Assembly: GCF_026283965.1 (NCBI RefSeq)
Contig: NZ_JAPDPD010000004.1
Location: 186,001 to 250,000, forward strand
DNA: 64,000 nt
Reading direction: 5' to 3'
Source: Dyella subtropica
GTDB taxonomy: Bacteria; Pseudomonadota; Gammaproteobacteria; Xanthomonadales; Rhodanobacteraceae
The position numbers and the translations under genes were made by a program. The notes under the pieces are model-generated. The model was not told where the DNA came from. It saw only the letters and a program-made list of their open reading frames with translations, and did no database searches. Positions 42,401 through 52,378 of the stretch are shown piece after piece; position 1 is the first letter of the stretch, and each line of letters begins with the position of its first letter.

Positions 42401-45150
42401 CGCTAAGTGAAACGAACGGTGGCCTGACGCTGGGCACCACGCCAGCCGGCCAGACCTTGCAATTGCAAACCCTGACGGCGCAGAAGCAGATCAACCTGAT
42501 CGATATCACCGGCCTCACGCTGAACTTCTGGAATGCCAACGGTCTGGCGTCCTCCACGCGGATGGGCGGCGGCAGCGGGACCTGGTCCAACACTTCGCCG
42601 CAATGGACCGACGCAACCGGCAGCGCGCTGAACTTTATGTTGCAGCCGCAGCCGGGTTTCGCTGTGTTCGGCGGCACCGCGGGCACGGTGACGGTGGATG
42701 ACGGCGCAGGTGCGGTGCAAGCCAACGGAATGCAGTTCGCGGCAAACGGCTATGTGATGAGTGGCGGCGCATTGCAGTTGGTGAGCAGCCATGCCGGCAC
42801 GCCGGTGATTCGCGTGGGCGACGGTAGCGGTGCCGGGGCCGGCATGACTGCAACGATCAATAACGTACTGACCGGCAGTGCAGGGCTGACCAAGACCGAT
42901 GCGGGCACCTTGGTGCTGGCTGGCAATAACACGTACACCGGCGGTACCACGATCAATGGCGGCACCGTGTCTGTGACCAGTGACGCCAACCTCGGTGCAA
43001 CGTCGGGCGGCATGACCCTCAACGGCGGCACACTGGAGAATACTGCGGCGTTCACGACGGCGCGCGCGATGAACCTTGCAGGCAATGGCACCTTGCAGAC
43101 CGATGCGAACCTCACCGTGTCTAGCGCGATCACCGGTGGCGGTGCGCTGACCAAGACCGGCACCGGTACGCTGATCATCTCCGGTACCAATACCTACACC
43201 GGCGGCACCACGATCAATGCGGGCACGCTTCAACTCGGCAATGGCGGCGCCACCGGCTCCATCTCGGGTAACGTGACCGACAACGGCGCACTGGTTTTCA
43301 ATCGCAGCGACAATGCGACTTTCGGTAATGCGATTTCCGGCAGCGGTCGTGTCGTGCAGCAGGGCGCCGGCATACTGGCGCTGAGCGGCACCAACACTTA
43401 CACCGGTGGCACCACCATCAGTGCCGGCACACTGCAGGGCAATACGCAGAGCCTGCAGGGCAGCATCATCGATAACGCTACGCTGGCATTCACCCAAAGC
43501 AACGGCGTGTTCAACGGCTCGCTCTCCGGCAACGGTCAGCTCAATCTGCTGGGTGGCGGGACGCTGGTCGTCAATGGCACCAATCCGTTTAGCGGCAACA
43601 CCGCGGTGAGCGGAAGCACGCTGGTGGTCGGCGACGATGCTCATGTGGGTGCGACGCTGGATGGCATGGTGTTGGTGAATGCAGACGCTGCATTGCGTGG
43701 CATGGGCACCATCGGCAGCCTTGACCTTGCCGGCGCCATTGCGCCTGGAAACTCCATCGGCACGCTGCACGTAGCGGGCAATGCCGTGTTCGAGAAAGGC
43801 TCCAGCTATCAGCTCGAAGTGCGACCGGATGGCAGCAGCGACCAGATCGCAGTGAACGGCAAAGCAACCATTCTGGGTGGCAACGTCGCCGTACTGGCGC
43901 AGGCTGGCCATTGGGGCCCCGGTACCCATTACACCTTGCTCACCGCCAATCAGGGAGTGAGCGGCCAGTTCGATGGCATCAGCAGCAATCTTGCCTTCCT
44001 GACGCCGATGCTGAGCTACAGCGCCAATGCGGTGAACCTGTTCCTCGAGCGCAACGATGTCGCGCTGACCAACTTCGCCACCACACGCAACCAGCGCGCA
44101 GTGGCCACTGGTATCGAACGCATGGGTTACGGCCACGCAATCTACGACACCTTGATGAGCATGGATGCCGCCCAGGTACCCGCCAGCTACGACCCGCTGT
44201 CCGGCGAACTGCACGCGAGCACGCGGGCCGCCTTGCTGGACGACAGCTATTACGTGCGCGATGCCGTCAATCGCCATCTGCAGGGCCAGGATGAAACTGA
44301 TGCCGGCGCGCGATCGGCAACGCGCGGCGACGTCACGGCCTGGACTTCCGCATGGGGCCACGTCGGGCAGATCGACGGCGATGGCAATGCCGCACGCTCG
44401 AATGTGGACAGCAGCGGCTTGCTGGTCGGCGCCGACATTCCCGTGGGTGGCCAGGCGAGACTCGGTGCTTTCGCGGGTACCGGCGTGGAATCCACGCGCA
44501 CGGCGGAACGCGGTGATGATGCGCACGTACATGCCACCCACGTGGGTGTGTACGCAGCGACGCAATGGGATGCGCTGCAAGTCCGCGGCGGGTTGGCCTA
44601 TGCGTGGCAACAGATCAACAGCACGCGTGAAGTCGGTGCGGCTGGCGGCGCGACCACTGCCGATGCTCGCTACGATGCTCGTCTGGTTCATGGTTATGTC
44701 GAAGGCGGGTATCGCCTCCAGTTCGGCCACACTGCGTTGGAGCCCTATCTCAACGTGGCTCGTATGCAGTTGCGCACCGATGCGATCCATGAAACGGGGT
44801 CGTCTGCATCGCTCAATGTGGCCGGCCAAACCTCCAGCATGACAACCGCCACGCTGGGCGCGCGCATCTATGCAACGCTGGATCCGCAGGGGGCCGTTCG
44901 CGCATATGCCGGCGCAGGCTGGCGGCACACCTGGGGAGCCACGACACCTTCCATCCAGGCGCAATTCGCCTCTGGAGGCTCCGCGTTCGCGGTGGATGGT
45001 GTGCCGGTCACGAGCAACCAAGCGACCGTCGAAGGCGGGCTAAGTTGGCACTTCAGCCCACGCGTCGTGATGGATGCCAATTACCAGGGGCAGTTCGCCA
45101 GCCATGGCAAGGACCAGGCTGTGCGGTTGAGCTTGAATGTAGCGTTCTGA
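39433..45150 (+). CDS. Type Va autotransporter adhesin, 1905 aa
   Basis: The N-terminus MNRVYRIVFNRNLGIPQVVSE is an extended signal peptide region, followed by a hydrophobic core and a cleavage site after AWA (near 66). Residues about 70-390 are extremely Gly-rich (GGAGGAGG and GGNGGNGG runs). The passenger then has beta-helix sequence with autotransporter-associated repeats, for example (T)KTGTGTLIISGTNTYTGGTT near 745, 1150, 1240 and 1305. The last 280 residues are the beta-barrel, ending in LSLNVAF with terminal Phe as expected for BAM recognition. AGGGA precedes the ATG. It should be exported by Sec and displayed on the cell surface, probably as an adhesin or biofilm factor. A strong hairpin follows the stop. 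Confidence 0.93.
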   Translation: MNRVYRIVFNRNLGIPQVVSELGCSTQAGGDARHASSGRVHRPARIAIAIAAAFAMTTGMPGAAWATTFTGAAGLVGSAGTARNEPPGNWGVGGSGGNAAAQGGTSPAAGASGGDMYNGGGQGTAGSGGGGGGGSYTPYTLYAGGAGGAAYQGWAAGGAGGTGGAGGGGGGGGGGGYAGAYLGTASSSPVSIADSYVGGAGGAGGSASSGNSTASGGGGGSGGDGLAGSGFNLTVQSGTSATGGNGGNGGSSGGAGAVGAIGGVGGLGGTGGDGVGGSGFTLTSQATITGGNGGNGGAAGGPGGATGGNGGTGGAGVAGSAMTVMNTGAITGGNGGNGGAAGSGVGGVAGAGGAGVAASGLSTIINAGTISGGFGNSGAGAQAAAVNFTGGGNTLALQAGSTLNGNAVSAGGDTLALGGTASGSFDLTNVVSTQSGTLSGTQYIGFGTLQKTGSSTWTVTGTNSSGAGWVLNSGVLSVSSTNGAELGPSVTFNGGTLNFTNSSAAAYVGNIVVGSNGGTLNADGGNPMNFASNQVALTGAISGSGQLVINADPASSNGLVLLSGSGGTQSVGTLTADNGIVQIGDGRNAASVSVGDLNINGATELSVSHRAVLAVNGAINAAPTSTFSVNGELDVAASTAIGAQVGVNGGGTISVGSGATLNLQQGFYGEGFLTVAGSGTLLDNGASSNIMGMTINRGATLQVGSGGTSDAINLSPFGGPFGGMNDNGTLAWNHSDQANPGWSINGSGALIQEGTGTLTLNQTNAYTGGTWVNGGRLSVASTGSLGTGAVVIASGAEVDFANASQQIASLNGAGALQLSGTALNITDNSASVFSGSIGGNGSLSYSGSGALMFDGNSSAFNGSTTVANGTLVVGSAAGNGATLGGNVTVDSGATLRGHGTIGGSVNVLNGGYLAPGHSIGTLTINGDLNLAQGSVLNYDFGTPGANFQTTGTGDSVHVGGNLSLNGATLNVSDVGGMGPGLYSVLTYGGALSETNGGLTLGTTPAGQTLQLQTLTAQKQINLIDITGLTLNFWNANGLASSTRMGGGSGTWSNTSPQWTDATGSALNFMLQPQPGFAVFGGTAGTVTVDDGAGAVQANGMQFAANGYVMSGGALQLVSSHAGTPVIRVGDGSGAGAGMTATINNVLTGSAGLTKTDAGTLVLAGNNTYTGGTTINGGTVSVTSDANLGATSGGMTLNGGTLENTAAFTTARAMNLAGNGTLQTDANLTVSSAITGGGALTKTGTGTLIISGTNTYTGGTTINAGTLQLGNGGATGSISGNVTDNGALVFNRSDNATFGNAISGSGRVVQQGAGILALSGTNTYTGGTTISAGTLQGNTQSLQGSIIDNATLAFTQSNGVFNGSLSGNGQLNLLGGGTLVVNGTNPFSGNTAVSGSTLVVGDDAHVGATLDGMVLVNADAALRGMGTIGSLDLAGAIAPGNSIGTLHVAGNAVFEKGSSYQLEVRPDGSSDQIAVNGKATILGGNVAVLAQAGHWGPGTHYTLLTANQGVSGQFDGISSNLAFLTPMLSYSANAVNLFLERNDVALTNFATTRNQRAVATGIERMGYGHAIYDTLMSMDAAQVPASYDPLSGELHASTRAALLDDSYYVRDAVNRHLQGQDETDAGARSATRGDVTAWTSAWGHVGQIDGDGNAARSNVDSSGLLVGADIPVGGQARLGAFAGTGVESTRTAERGDDAHVHATHVGVYAATQWDALQVRGGLAYAWQQINSTREVGAAGGATTADARYDARLVHGYVEGGYRLQFGHTALEPYLNVARMQLRTDAIHETGSSASLNVAGQTSSMTTATLGARIYATLDPQGAVRAYAGAGWRHTWGATTPSIQAQFASGGSAFAVDGVPVTSNQATVEGGLSWHFSPRVVMDANYQGQFASHGKDQAVRLSLNVAF

Positions 45151-45165
45151 GCAGGGCTGCAGCGG

Positions 45166-45192
45166 CGACGCCGCGCAGATGGCGCGGCGTCG
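45166..45192 (+). terminator. Perfect 11-bp GC hairpin after the autotransporter gene
   Basis: CGACGCCGCGC and GCGCGGCGTCG pair without mismatch around AGATG, 16 bp after the stop codon, followed by ATTTC. It is probably a terminator separating the autotransporter from tpsA1. Confidence 0.7.
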
Positions 45193-45244
45193 ATTTCAAC
45201 CGGATGAACAGCTTCGGTGCCGATCACGATCGGCGGGCGAAGAC

Positions 45245-45305
45245 CATTACCGCATGACATGAATTCTGGCGCTGAAGCGTGAGCGCCGCACAGGGGGGCA
45301 ATCTG
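45245..45305 (+). promoter_or_regulatory. Conserved leader upstream of tpsA1 with hairpin before the ribosome site
   Basis: The 60 bases before the GTG start (ATTACCGCATGACATGAATT ... GGGGGGCAATCTG) are conserved at 60138-60200 before the second tpsA gene. GGCGCT and AGCGCC form a 6-bp stem at about 45269-45288, just 5 bases before the AGGGGGG ribosome site. This could influence translation. Confidence 0.45.
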
Positions 45306-48300
45306 GTGAACCATATTTTTCGGTTGGTCTGGAATCGCAGGCTGGGCGTGCTTCAAGTGGCGTCGGAACTCGCCCGCGGTCGTACCAAAAGTGGGCGCAG
45401 CGTTGCGGGTGGCGCGCGCTGTGCGGTATGGCTGGCTAGTGTGCCCTTGAGCCTGCCGCTACTGGCATTCGCAGCGGCACCATCGCCGCGCGTGGATACC
45501 GCGAAGGCTACGCTCACTACCGCTTCCGCGGTGGCTGCCAACGCACTACCCACCGGCGGCCAGGTCACCAGCGGCTCCGGCCAGCTCGCGCAACATGGCG
45601 ACACACTCACCATTACCCAGCAGAGTCAGAATCTCTCACTCAACTGGCAGACCTTCAATATCGGCAGCCAATCCACCGTGGATTTCGTGCAGCCCAACGC
45701 CAGCGCCATAGCGGTCAATCGCATCGCCGACACCAATGGAAGCCAGATCTTTGGCCACCTCAACGCCAACGGCCAGGTGTTCCTGATCAATCCCAATGGC
45801 GTGTTGTTTGGCCAGGGTGCGCAGGTGAACGTGGGCGGCCTCATTGCCTCGACGCTGAATGTCAGCGACAGCGCGCTGGGCACCGGCGCGCTGACTTTCA
45901 GCGGCGCGGGCAAGGGCAGCGTGACCAATCTGGGCACCATCACTGTTACTGGCGGCGGCTACGCGGCCCTGCTGGGCAACCAAGTCAGTAACCAGGGGGC
46001 AATTCACGCACAGCTGGGTAGCGTGGCGCTCGCTGGCGGCAGCGCCGTCACGCTCAACTTCGGCGGTAACAAGCTGGTGAGCGTGCAAGTGGACAAGAGC
46101 GTGCTCAATGCGCTTGCCCTGAACGGACAGCTGATCGAGGCAAGCGGCGGCAATGTATGGATGACCGCAGGCGCGCGCGACAGCGTGCTCGCCAGCGCAG
46201 TGAACAACACCGGCACCATCGCGGCGCAGAGCGTACAGAATAAGAATGGCCACATCGTGCTGATGGGCGGCATGGATGCGGGCACGGTTGCGGTGGATGG
46301 CACGCTCGACGCCAGCGCCCCCCATGGCGGAAACGGTGGCCAGATTGAAACGAGCGCATCGAAAGTCACCGTTGCCGATTCGGCCAAGATCACGACAGCC
46401 GCTCGTCTGGGCTTGTCCGGAACGTGGTTGATCGACCCGAATGATTTCACAATCGGGCAAGGCAACACCGGGACGGTGACGGGTGGGGTACCTTCCGGTG
46501 ATATTTCGGGCGCCACGCTCGGCGCTGCGCTGAACAGCGGCAATGTTGTCATCCAGTCCAGCCAAGGCAGCAGTACCGGCAGCGGTAACGTGAACGTCAA
46601 TGACACGGTGAGCTGGAGCGCCCACACGCTGACGCTGGATGCTCAGAACAACATCAATATCAACGCGACCATGACCGCGAGCAATTCGGCGGGTCTCGCA
46701 CTGAACTACGGCGGCACCAACGGCTCGTCGAGCGCCACGCCGGCGGCGGGCAGCAGCGTCAATGTGGGGTTGGGCGGCAGCGGTTTTGCTGGCCAGGTGA
46801 ACTTCACGGGAAGCAATACGCTCAGCATCAATGGTAATGGCTATACGCTGATCAATAGTGCAGCCGCGCTACAGGGCATGGGAACGAGCGGCTTCTATGC
46901 GCTGGCGGGCAATCTGAATCTCTCAGGCCTCTTCACGCCGATCGGGAACAGCACCACCGCATTCTCAGGTGTGTTTGACGGCCTTGGCCATACCATCAGT
47001 CACCTCGGCATCATGAGTTCTGCCTCCGGCGTTGGCGCCAGCGCAGGCCTGTTTGGATCATCCTTGGGCACGATCCGCAACGTTGGCTTGTTGGGCGGGT
47101 ACGTCTCAGGCACGGGTGTAGGAACTTCCATCGGTGGACTGGTGGGCGACAACGCAGGTGCCATCAGTAACGTTTTCACGACTGCAACGGTTAATGGCGC
47201 GGGAAGCGGCGCTGGAGATGGTGAATTGGTTGGCGGCTTGGTTGGCTTTAACGAAGCCCTTGGCACGATCAGTAACGCTTATGCGAAGGGCCCTGTCAGC
47301 GGGTCGTCAAACTACTCTACGGTCGGCGGCCTCGTCGGAAACAACTACGGTGCGATTCGCAATGCCTATGCGTCAGGTGCTGTGAGCGGCTCCTATTTCT
47401 TTGCCGGGGCAGCGGCGGACAGTATCGGTGGACTGGTCGGCATTAACGGGGGCGACATTCAGAGCGCTTACGCAACGGGCAGTGTGTCGTGGTACGCCAG
47501 TTATCCGGGTACGATGAACGCCATAGGCGGGCTGGTAGGCGAAAACGATGGCACGATCACCGACACTTACGCCACCGGTCGCGTGTCGAGCCGTAACCCA
47601 ATCGATACGCTCGGAGGTCTGGTTGGGTCTATCAATGGTGGCACGGTTGCGACCAGCTATTGGGATGTAACGACCACCGGCCAGTCCCGCGGAACCGACA
47701 TCACGAGCACCTCCACAACCGGGATGACCGGTTTGTCCAACACCCAGATGATGCAGCCGGGCAGTTATTCCTGGACCATCGCAACCAGCGCCGGCAGCAG
47801 CAACACCTGGCGAATCTACGCCGGCAACACCACGCCCTTGCTCGAAAGTCTACTGACTCCGCTGACGATAAGCGCAAGTAATCAGACGGTGACGTATGAC
47901 GGAACCAATCACGCTGGCGCAGTATTGAATTATTCGCTTGCATCGCCAGATCTTTCGGCCATCACGCTGGGGCTGACGAACGCACAGCACGCCGGCAGCT
48001 ATACCGAGAATGTGTCGTCGGCGTATTCCACCAGTTACGATCTGAGTTTTGGAACGCCAAGCGCGACTCTGACGGTCAATCCAGCGACGCTGACGGCGAC
48101 GCTGACCAACAGCGGCGTGACGAAAACCTATAACGGCACAACCAATGCGCCGGTCGGTTTCACGCCGACGTATAGCTACAGTGGACTGATTTCCGGCGAT
48201 ACCGGCGCTAGCCTGACTGACACTGGCGTGGCTTACAACAGTGCGCACGTGGCCAGCGCTACCGGCGTTGCTGTGTCGGGTCTAAGCATCAGTAGCATTA

Positions 48301-51300
48301 CCGGTAGCAACAGTTCGCAGGCCAGCGATTACAGCTTGGCGTCGAACAGTGCGAGCGTGGCGGCGACCATCACGCCGGCGATGTTGACGACGACGCTGAC
48401 CAATAGCGGCGTGACCAAAACCTATGACGGTACGACCGCTGCGCCGGTCGGCTTTGCGCCGACGTATAGCTACAGCGGCTTGGTCTCCGGCGATACCGGC
48501 GTCAGCTTGGCCAACACCGGCGTGGCTTACAACAGCGCGCACGTGGTCAGCGCTACTGGCGTCACCGCGTCTGGGCTGAGCATCAGCGGCATTGTCGGCA
48601 GCAATGGTTCGCTGACCAGCGATTACGCCTTGGCGTCGACTAGCGCGAGCGTGGCGGCGACCATTACACCCGTGATGCTGACGCCGATGCTGACCAATAG
48701 CGGCGTCACCAAAACCTATGACGGCACCGCAGCGACGCCGCTCGGCTTTACCCCGACGTATAGCTACAGTGGCATGGTCTCCGGCGATACCGGCGTCAGC
48801 CTGTCCAACACCGGTGTGGCTTACAACAGCGCGCACGTGGTCAGCGCTACTGACGTTACGGTGTCGGGCCTCAGCATCAGCGGCGTTACCGGCAGCAACG
48901 GTTCACAGGTCAACGATTACGCCTTGGCCTCCAGCAACGCGAACGTGGCGGCCACTATCACGCCAGCGCCGGTGGCGGTATCGCTTTCCAATACCACCAA
49001 CGTCACCAAGACCTACGACGGCACCACGGCGGCACCCGGCGGATTTAGCCCGATGTATCGCTTCACGGGCCTGGTGTCGGGCGACAGCGCTACGGTGAGT
49101 AGTTCGGCAACGCCTGTATTCAATTCTGCTCACGTCACCTCGGCAACGACGATCACGCAAGCCGGCCTGTCGCTGGCGTCGATCACCGGTAACGGCAGTG
49201 ACAATTCCGTGCTCAGCGACTACACGTTGGTGAGCACCACCGCTTCCACCGCTGGTGGTGTGGCCAGCATCTCGCCGGTCGTGTTGACCGCCACGGCGCC
49301 GACCATCGGCGGCACGACGACCAAGGTCTACGACGGCACCATGGCGGCGACTGGCGCCAGCTTGATCGGTGGCAGCGTTAGCGGAGCGCTCAGCGGCGAT
49401 AACCTGTCGTTCGATACCACCGGCATCGTGTTGGCCTACAACAGCAGTCACGTAGCAAGTGCGAGCAGCATCGGTGCCAACGGTAGCCTCGGAATGAACA
49501 TCGGCAGCAGCACGAACGGCAGCCAGCGCACTGACTACAGCGTGGCGCTGCCCACCATCTCTGCCGTGGCCGGAACCATCACGCCGGCACCGCTGACGCC
49601 GATCCTGACCAACATTGGCGTGAGCAAGACCTATGACGGCACGACCAGTGCACCGATCGGCTTTACCCCGGCATATAGCTATTTCGGGCTGGCTTCGGGC
49701 GATACCGGAGTCAACTTGACCAATACCGGCGCGGCCTACAATAGCGCGCACGTGGCCAGCGCAACTGACGTTACGGTATCGGGCCTGAGCATCAGCGGCA
49801 TTATCGGCAGCAACGGCTCGCAGGCCAGCGATTACGCCTTGGCGTCGACCAGCGCGAGCGCGGCGGCGACCATCACACCCGTGACGCTGACGCCGATGCT
49901 GACCAATAGCGGCGTGACCAAGACCTATGACGGCACGACCGCTGCGCCGCTCGGTTTTACCCCGACGTATAGCTACAGTGGGCTAATATCCGGCGATATC
50001 GGCGCCAGCCTGACTGACGCCGGTGTGGCATACAACAGTGCGCACGTGGTCAACGCCACCGGCGTAACCGTATCGGGGCTGAGCATCGGCGGCATTGTCG
50101 GCACCAACCGTTCGGTGACTACCGATTACGCCTTGGCGTCCACACGCGCGAGCGTGTCGGCGACCATCACACCCGCGACGCTGACGCCGATGCTGACCAA
50201 TAGCGGCGTGACCAAGACCTATGACGGCACCGCTGCGGCACCACTCGGCTTTACCCCGACGTATAGCTACAGTGGCCTGGTCTCCGGCGATACCGGCGTC
50301 AGCTTGGCCAACACCGGCGAGGCTTACAACAGCGCGCACGTGGTCAGCGCTACTGGCGTTACGGTGTCGGGCCTCAGCATCAGCGGCGTTACCGGCAGCA
50401 ACGGTTCACAGGTCAACGATTACGCCTTGGCCTCCAGCAACGCGAACGTGGCGGCCACTATCACGCCAGCGCCGGTGGCGGTAACGCTTTCCAATACCAC
50501 CAACGTCACCAAGACCTACGACGGCACCACGGCGGCACCCAGCGGATTTAGCCCGATGTATAGCTTCGCGGGCCTGGTGTCGGGCGACAGCGCTACGGTG
50601 AGTAGTTCGGCCACGCCGGTATTCAATTCTGCTCACGTCGCTTCGGCGACGGCTATCACGCAAGGCGGCCTGTCGCTGGCGTCGATCACCGGTAACGGCA
50701 GCGACAATTCCGTGTCGGGCGATTACGCCTTGTCGGGCACCACCGCCACCACCGGGGCAGGGGTGGCAAGCATCACGCCAGCGATACTGACGGCGACCTT
50801 GACCAACAGCGGCGTAACCAAGACCTACGATGGCACGATCGCTGCTCCAGCCGGGTTTGCCGCAACCTACAGCTACAGCGGCCTAGTCTCCGGCGATACC
50901 GGTGCAAGCCTGGCCGACACCAGCGTGGCTTACAACAGCGCGCGCGTGGCCAGTGCCACTGACGTTACGGTTTCGGGCCTGAGCATCAGCGGCGTTACCG
51001 GTAGCAACGGCTCGGGGGCGAGCGATTACGCCTTGGCGTCCACTGGCGCGCATGTAGCGGCAACCATCACGCCGGCGACGCTGGTGGTGGCTGCAAACAA
51101 CGCTGGCAAGACGTATGACGGCATCACCTACAGCGGCGGCCATGGTGTGACCTACAGTGGCTTCGTGAATGGCGAAGCCCCGTCGTTGCTCGGTGGCACG
51201 CTGACCTACGGCGGTAACTCGCAAGGTGCCCTCAATGCGGGGTTCTACAACCTCACGCCAGCCGGGCTGAACTCGAGCAACTACACGATCAATTACGCCA

Positions 51301-52334
51301 ACGGCGTGCTCACGGTGAACCCGGCCACCTTGACGGCTGGCCTCGTTGGCACAGTACGCAAGGTGTACGACGGCACCACGGCAGCAACGCTGGCGCCAGG
51401 CAACTACACGTTGACCGGTGTGATCGGCAGTGATGCGGTAAGCCTCGACGACCCCACCTCCGGTACCTATGCCACGGCCAATGTCGGCAGCGGCATCAAC
51501 GTCCAGGTGACTGGGCTGGCGATCAGCGGCAGCGGGGCGGGCAATTACATACTGGGCAACAGCACCGCCAGCGCCGCCATCGGCACAATTACGCCAGCGA
51601 GACTCACCGTCACGGCCAATAACGCAAGCACCATCTACAACGCACAGCCGTACAGTGGCGGCAATGGTGTGACCTATAGCGGTTTCGTCAATGGGCAAAC
51701 CGCCGCCGTGCTGGGAGGGGTGGTGACCTATGGCGGCAGTTCGCAAGGCGCCATAAATGTGGGCAGCTACACACTCACGCCCGGCGGTCTCGCCTCGAAC
51801 AACTACGCCATCACCTATGGCAGCGGCGCGCTCACGATAACGCCGGCAACGCTGACCTATGTGGCGACACCGGTGAAGTGGTACAGCGGCCAGGCGATTC
51901 CGACGCTGACTGGCACCGTCAGCGGTTTCCAGGGTGGCGACACATTGGCCAATGCCACCACCGGCACACCGACCTTTGCTACTTCGGCCACCGCACAGAG
52001 TCCGGCCGGGCAATACGCCATCGACGGCAGCGGTTTGGCCGCCAACGATGGCAATTACGTCTTCGTGCAGGCTGCTGGTAATGCGCAGGCATTCAACGTG
52101 GCGGCCAGCGCTGACGTTGCGTTGCCAGGCGTGGCGTACATGCAGCAGCAGTTGGGACAGCGGGTGCCCACTGGCGCGGCGCCATCACCGGGTGGCCTGC
52201 TGTTGTCGACGGCAGGCACGCGGAGCGAGTCGTCGCCGGCCGCAATGCCGCCTCGTTCTGCCTCCCCGATTGCCGTGTCGGATCTCTACGCCCCGGACGT
52301 CCGCGTAGTAGGCGACGGCGTGCGCCTGCCATAA
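45306..52334 (+). CDS. TpsA1: large two-partner-secretion exoprotein with GLUG, YDG and MBG repeats
   Basis: This is a 2342-residue filamentous-haemagglutinin-type protein. Start is GTG at 45306 (MNHIFRLVWNRRLGVLQVASE), because this gives the canonical ESPR N-terminus and has GGGGGG 6 bases upstream. The signal peptide ends near PLLAFAAA. The TPS secretion domain follows (about 75-300, with NWQTFNIGS and NPNGVLFGQG). GLUG repeats (GGLVGxNxGxIxNAYAxG) lie at about 600-780. From about 930 to 1920 ten or so tandem YDG repeats of about 99 residues follow (TKTYDGTTAAP...SYSGLVSGDTG...YNSAHV), then MBG-type repeats to about 2250. There is no barrel or LPxTG anchor; export depends on the TpsB encoded 44 bp downstream. 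It is likely a secreted or surface-held adhesin. Confidence 0.92.
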   Translation: MNHIFRLVWNRRLGVLQVASELARGRTKSGRSVAGGARCAVWLASVPLSLPLLAFAAAPSPRVDTAKATLTTASAVAANALPTGGQVTSGSGQLAQHGDTLTITQQSQNLSLNWQTFNIGSQSTVDFVQPNASAIAVNRIADTNGSQIFGHLNANGQVFLINPNGVLFGQGAQVNVGGLIASTLNVSDSALGTGALTFSGAGKGSVTNLGTITVTGGGYAALLGNQVSNQGAIHAQLGSVALAGGSAVTLNFGGNKLVSVQVDKSVLNALALNGQLIEASGGNVWMTAGARDSVLASAVNNTGTIAAQSVQNKNGHIVLMGGMDAGTVAVDGTLDASAPHGGNGGQIETSASKVTVADSAKITTAARLGLSGTWLIDPNDFTIGQGNTGTVTGGVPSGDISGATLGAALNSGNVVIQSSQGSSTGSGNVNVNDTVSWSAHTLTLDAQNNININATMTASNSAGLALNYGGTNGSSSATPAAGSSVNVGLGGSGFAGQVNFTGSNTLSINGNGYTLINSAAALQGMGTSGFYALAGNLNLSGLFTPIGNSTTAFSGVFDGLGHTISHLGIMSSASGVGASAGLFGSSLGTIRNVGLLGGYVSGTGVGTSIGGLVGDNAGAISNVFTTATVNGAGSGAGDGELVGGLVGFNEALGTISNAYAKGPVSGSSNYSTVGGLVGNNYGAIRNAYASGAVSGSYFFAGAAADSIGGLVGINGGDIQSAYATGSVSWYASYPGTMNAIGGLVGENDGTITDTYATGRVSSRNPIDTLGGLVGSINGGTVATSYWDVTTTGQSRGTDITSTSTTGMTGLSNTQMMQPGSYSWTIATSAGSSNTWRIYAGNTTPLLESLLTPLTISASNQTVTYDGTNHAGAVLNYSLASPDLSAITLGLTNAQHAGSYTENVSSAYSTSYDLSFGTPSATLTVNPATLTATLTNSGVTKTYNGTTNAPVGFTPTYSYSGLISGDTGASLTDTGVAYNSAHVASATGVAVSGLSISSITGSNSSQASDYSLASNSASVAATITPAMLTTTLTNSGVTKTYDGTTAAPVGFAPTYSYSGLVSGDTGVSLANTGVAYNSAHVVSATGVTASGLSISGIVGSNGSLTSDYALASTSASVAATITPVMLTPMLTNSGVTKTYDGTAATPLGFTPTYSYSGMVSGDTGVSLSNTGVAYNSAHVVSATDVTVSGLSISGVTGSNGSQVNDYALASSNANVAATITPAPVAVSLSNTTNVTKTYDGTTAAPGGFSPMYRFTGLVSGDSATVSSSATPVFNSAHVTSATTITQAGLSLASITGNGSDNSVLSDYTLVSTTASTAGGVASISPVVLTATAPTIGGTTTKVYDGTMAATGASLIGGSVSGALSGDNLSFDTTGIVLAYNSSHVASASSIGANGSLGMNIGSSTNGSQRTDYSVALPTISAVAGTITPAPLTPILTNIGVSKTYDGTTSAPIGFTPAYSYFGLASGDTGVNLTNTGAAYNSAHVASATDVTVSGLSISGIIGSNGSQASDYALASTSASAAATITPVTLTPMLTNSGVTKTYDGTTAAPLGFTPTYSYSGLISGDIGASLTDAGVAYNSAHVVNATGVTVSGLSIGGIVGTNRSVTTDYALASTRASVSATITPATLTPMLTNSGVTKTYDGTAAAPLGFTPTYSYSGLVSGDTGVSLANTGEAYNSAHVVSATGVTVSGLSISGVTGSNGSQVNDYALASSNANVAATITPAPVAVTLSNTTNVTKTYDGTTAAPSGFSPMYSFAGLVSGDSATVSSSATPVFNSAHVASATAITQGGLSLASITGNGSDNSVSGDYALSGTTATTGAGVASITPAILTATLTNSGVTKTYDGTIAAPAGFAATYSYSGLVSGDTGASLADTSVAYNSARVASATDVTVSGLSISGVTGSNGSGASDYALASTGAHVAATITPATLVVAANNAGKTYDGITYSGGHGVTYSGFVNGEAPSLLGGTLTYGGNSQGALNAGFYNLTPAGLNSSNYTINYANGVLTVNPATLTAGLVGTVRKVYDGTTAATLAPGNYTLTGVIGSDAVSLDDPTSGTYATANVGSGINVQVTGLAISGSGAGNYILGNSTASAAIGTITPARLTVTANNASTIYNAQPYSGGNGVTYSGFVNGQTAAVLGGVVTYGGSSQGAINVGSYTLTPGGLASNNYAITYGSGALTITPATLTYVATPVKWYSGQAIPTLTGTVSGFQGGDTLANATTGTPTFATSATAQSPAGQYAIDGSGLAANDGNYVFVQAAGNAQAFNVAASADVALPGVAYMQQQLGQRVPTGAAPSPGGLLLSTAGTRSESSPAAMPPRSASPIAVSDLYAPDVRVVGDGVRLP
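48085..51075 (+). repeat. Tandem about-297-bp YDG-repeat array inside tpsA1
   Basis: Repeat units start near 48090, 48390, 48685, 48980, 49285, 49590, 49885, 50185, 50480 and 50780. A stretch starting at 48861 recurs with near-identical bases at 50364, an offset of 1503 bp (501 codons), showing that a block of several repeats was duplicated. The arrays are coding and in frame. Confidence 0.85.
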
Positions 52335-52378
52335 CGACTCGCACCCATTCTTCTTTCACGCCCTTCGGATGCCTGCCA

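Noticed and set aside
42403-45021. 872-codon minus-strand frame opposite the autotransporter
   Set aside because: It is low-complexity and antisense to a clear autotransporter; similar frames oppose the tpsA repeats.
48085-51075. Regular direct repeats suggesting a CRISPR-like array
   Set aside because: The units are about 297 bp, in frame and encode YDG domains.
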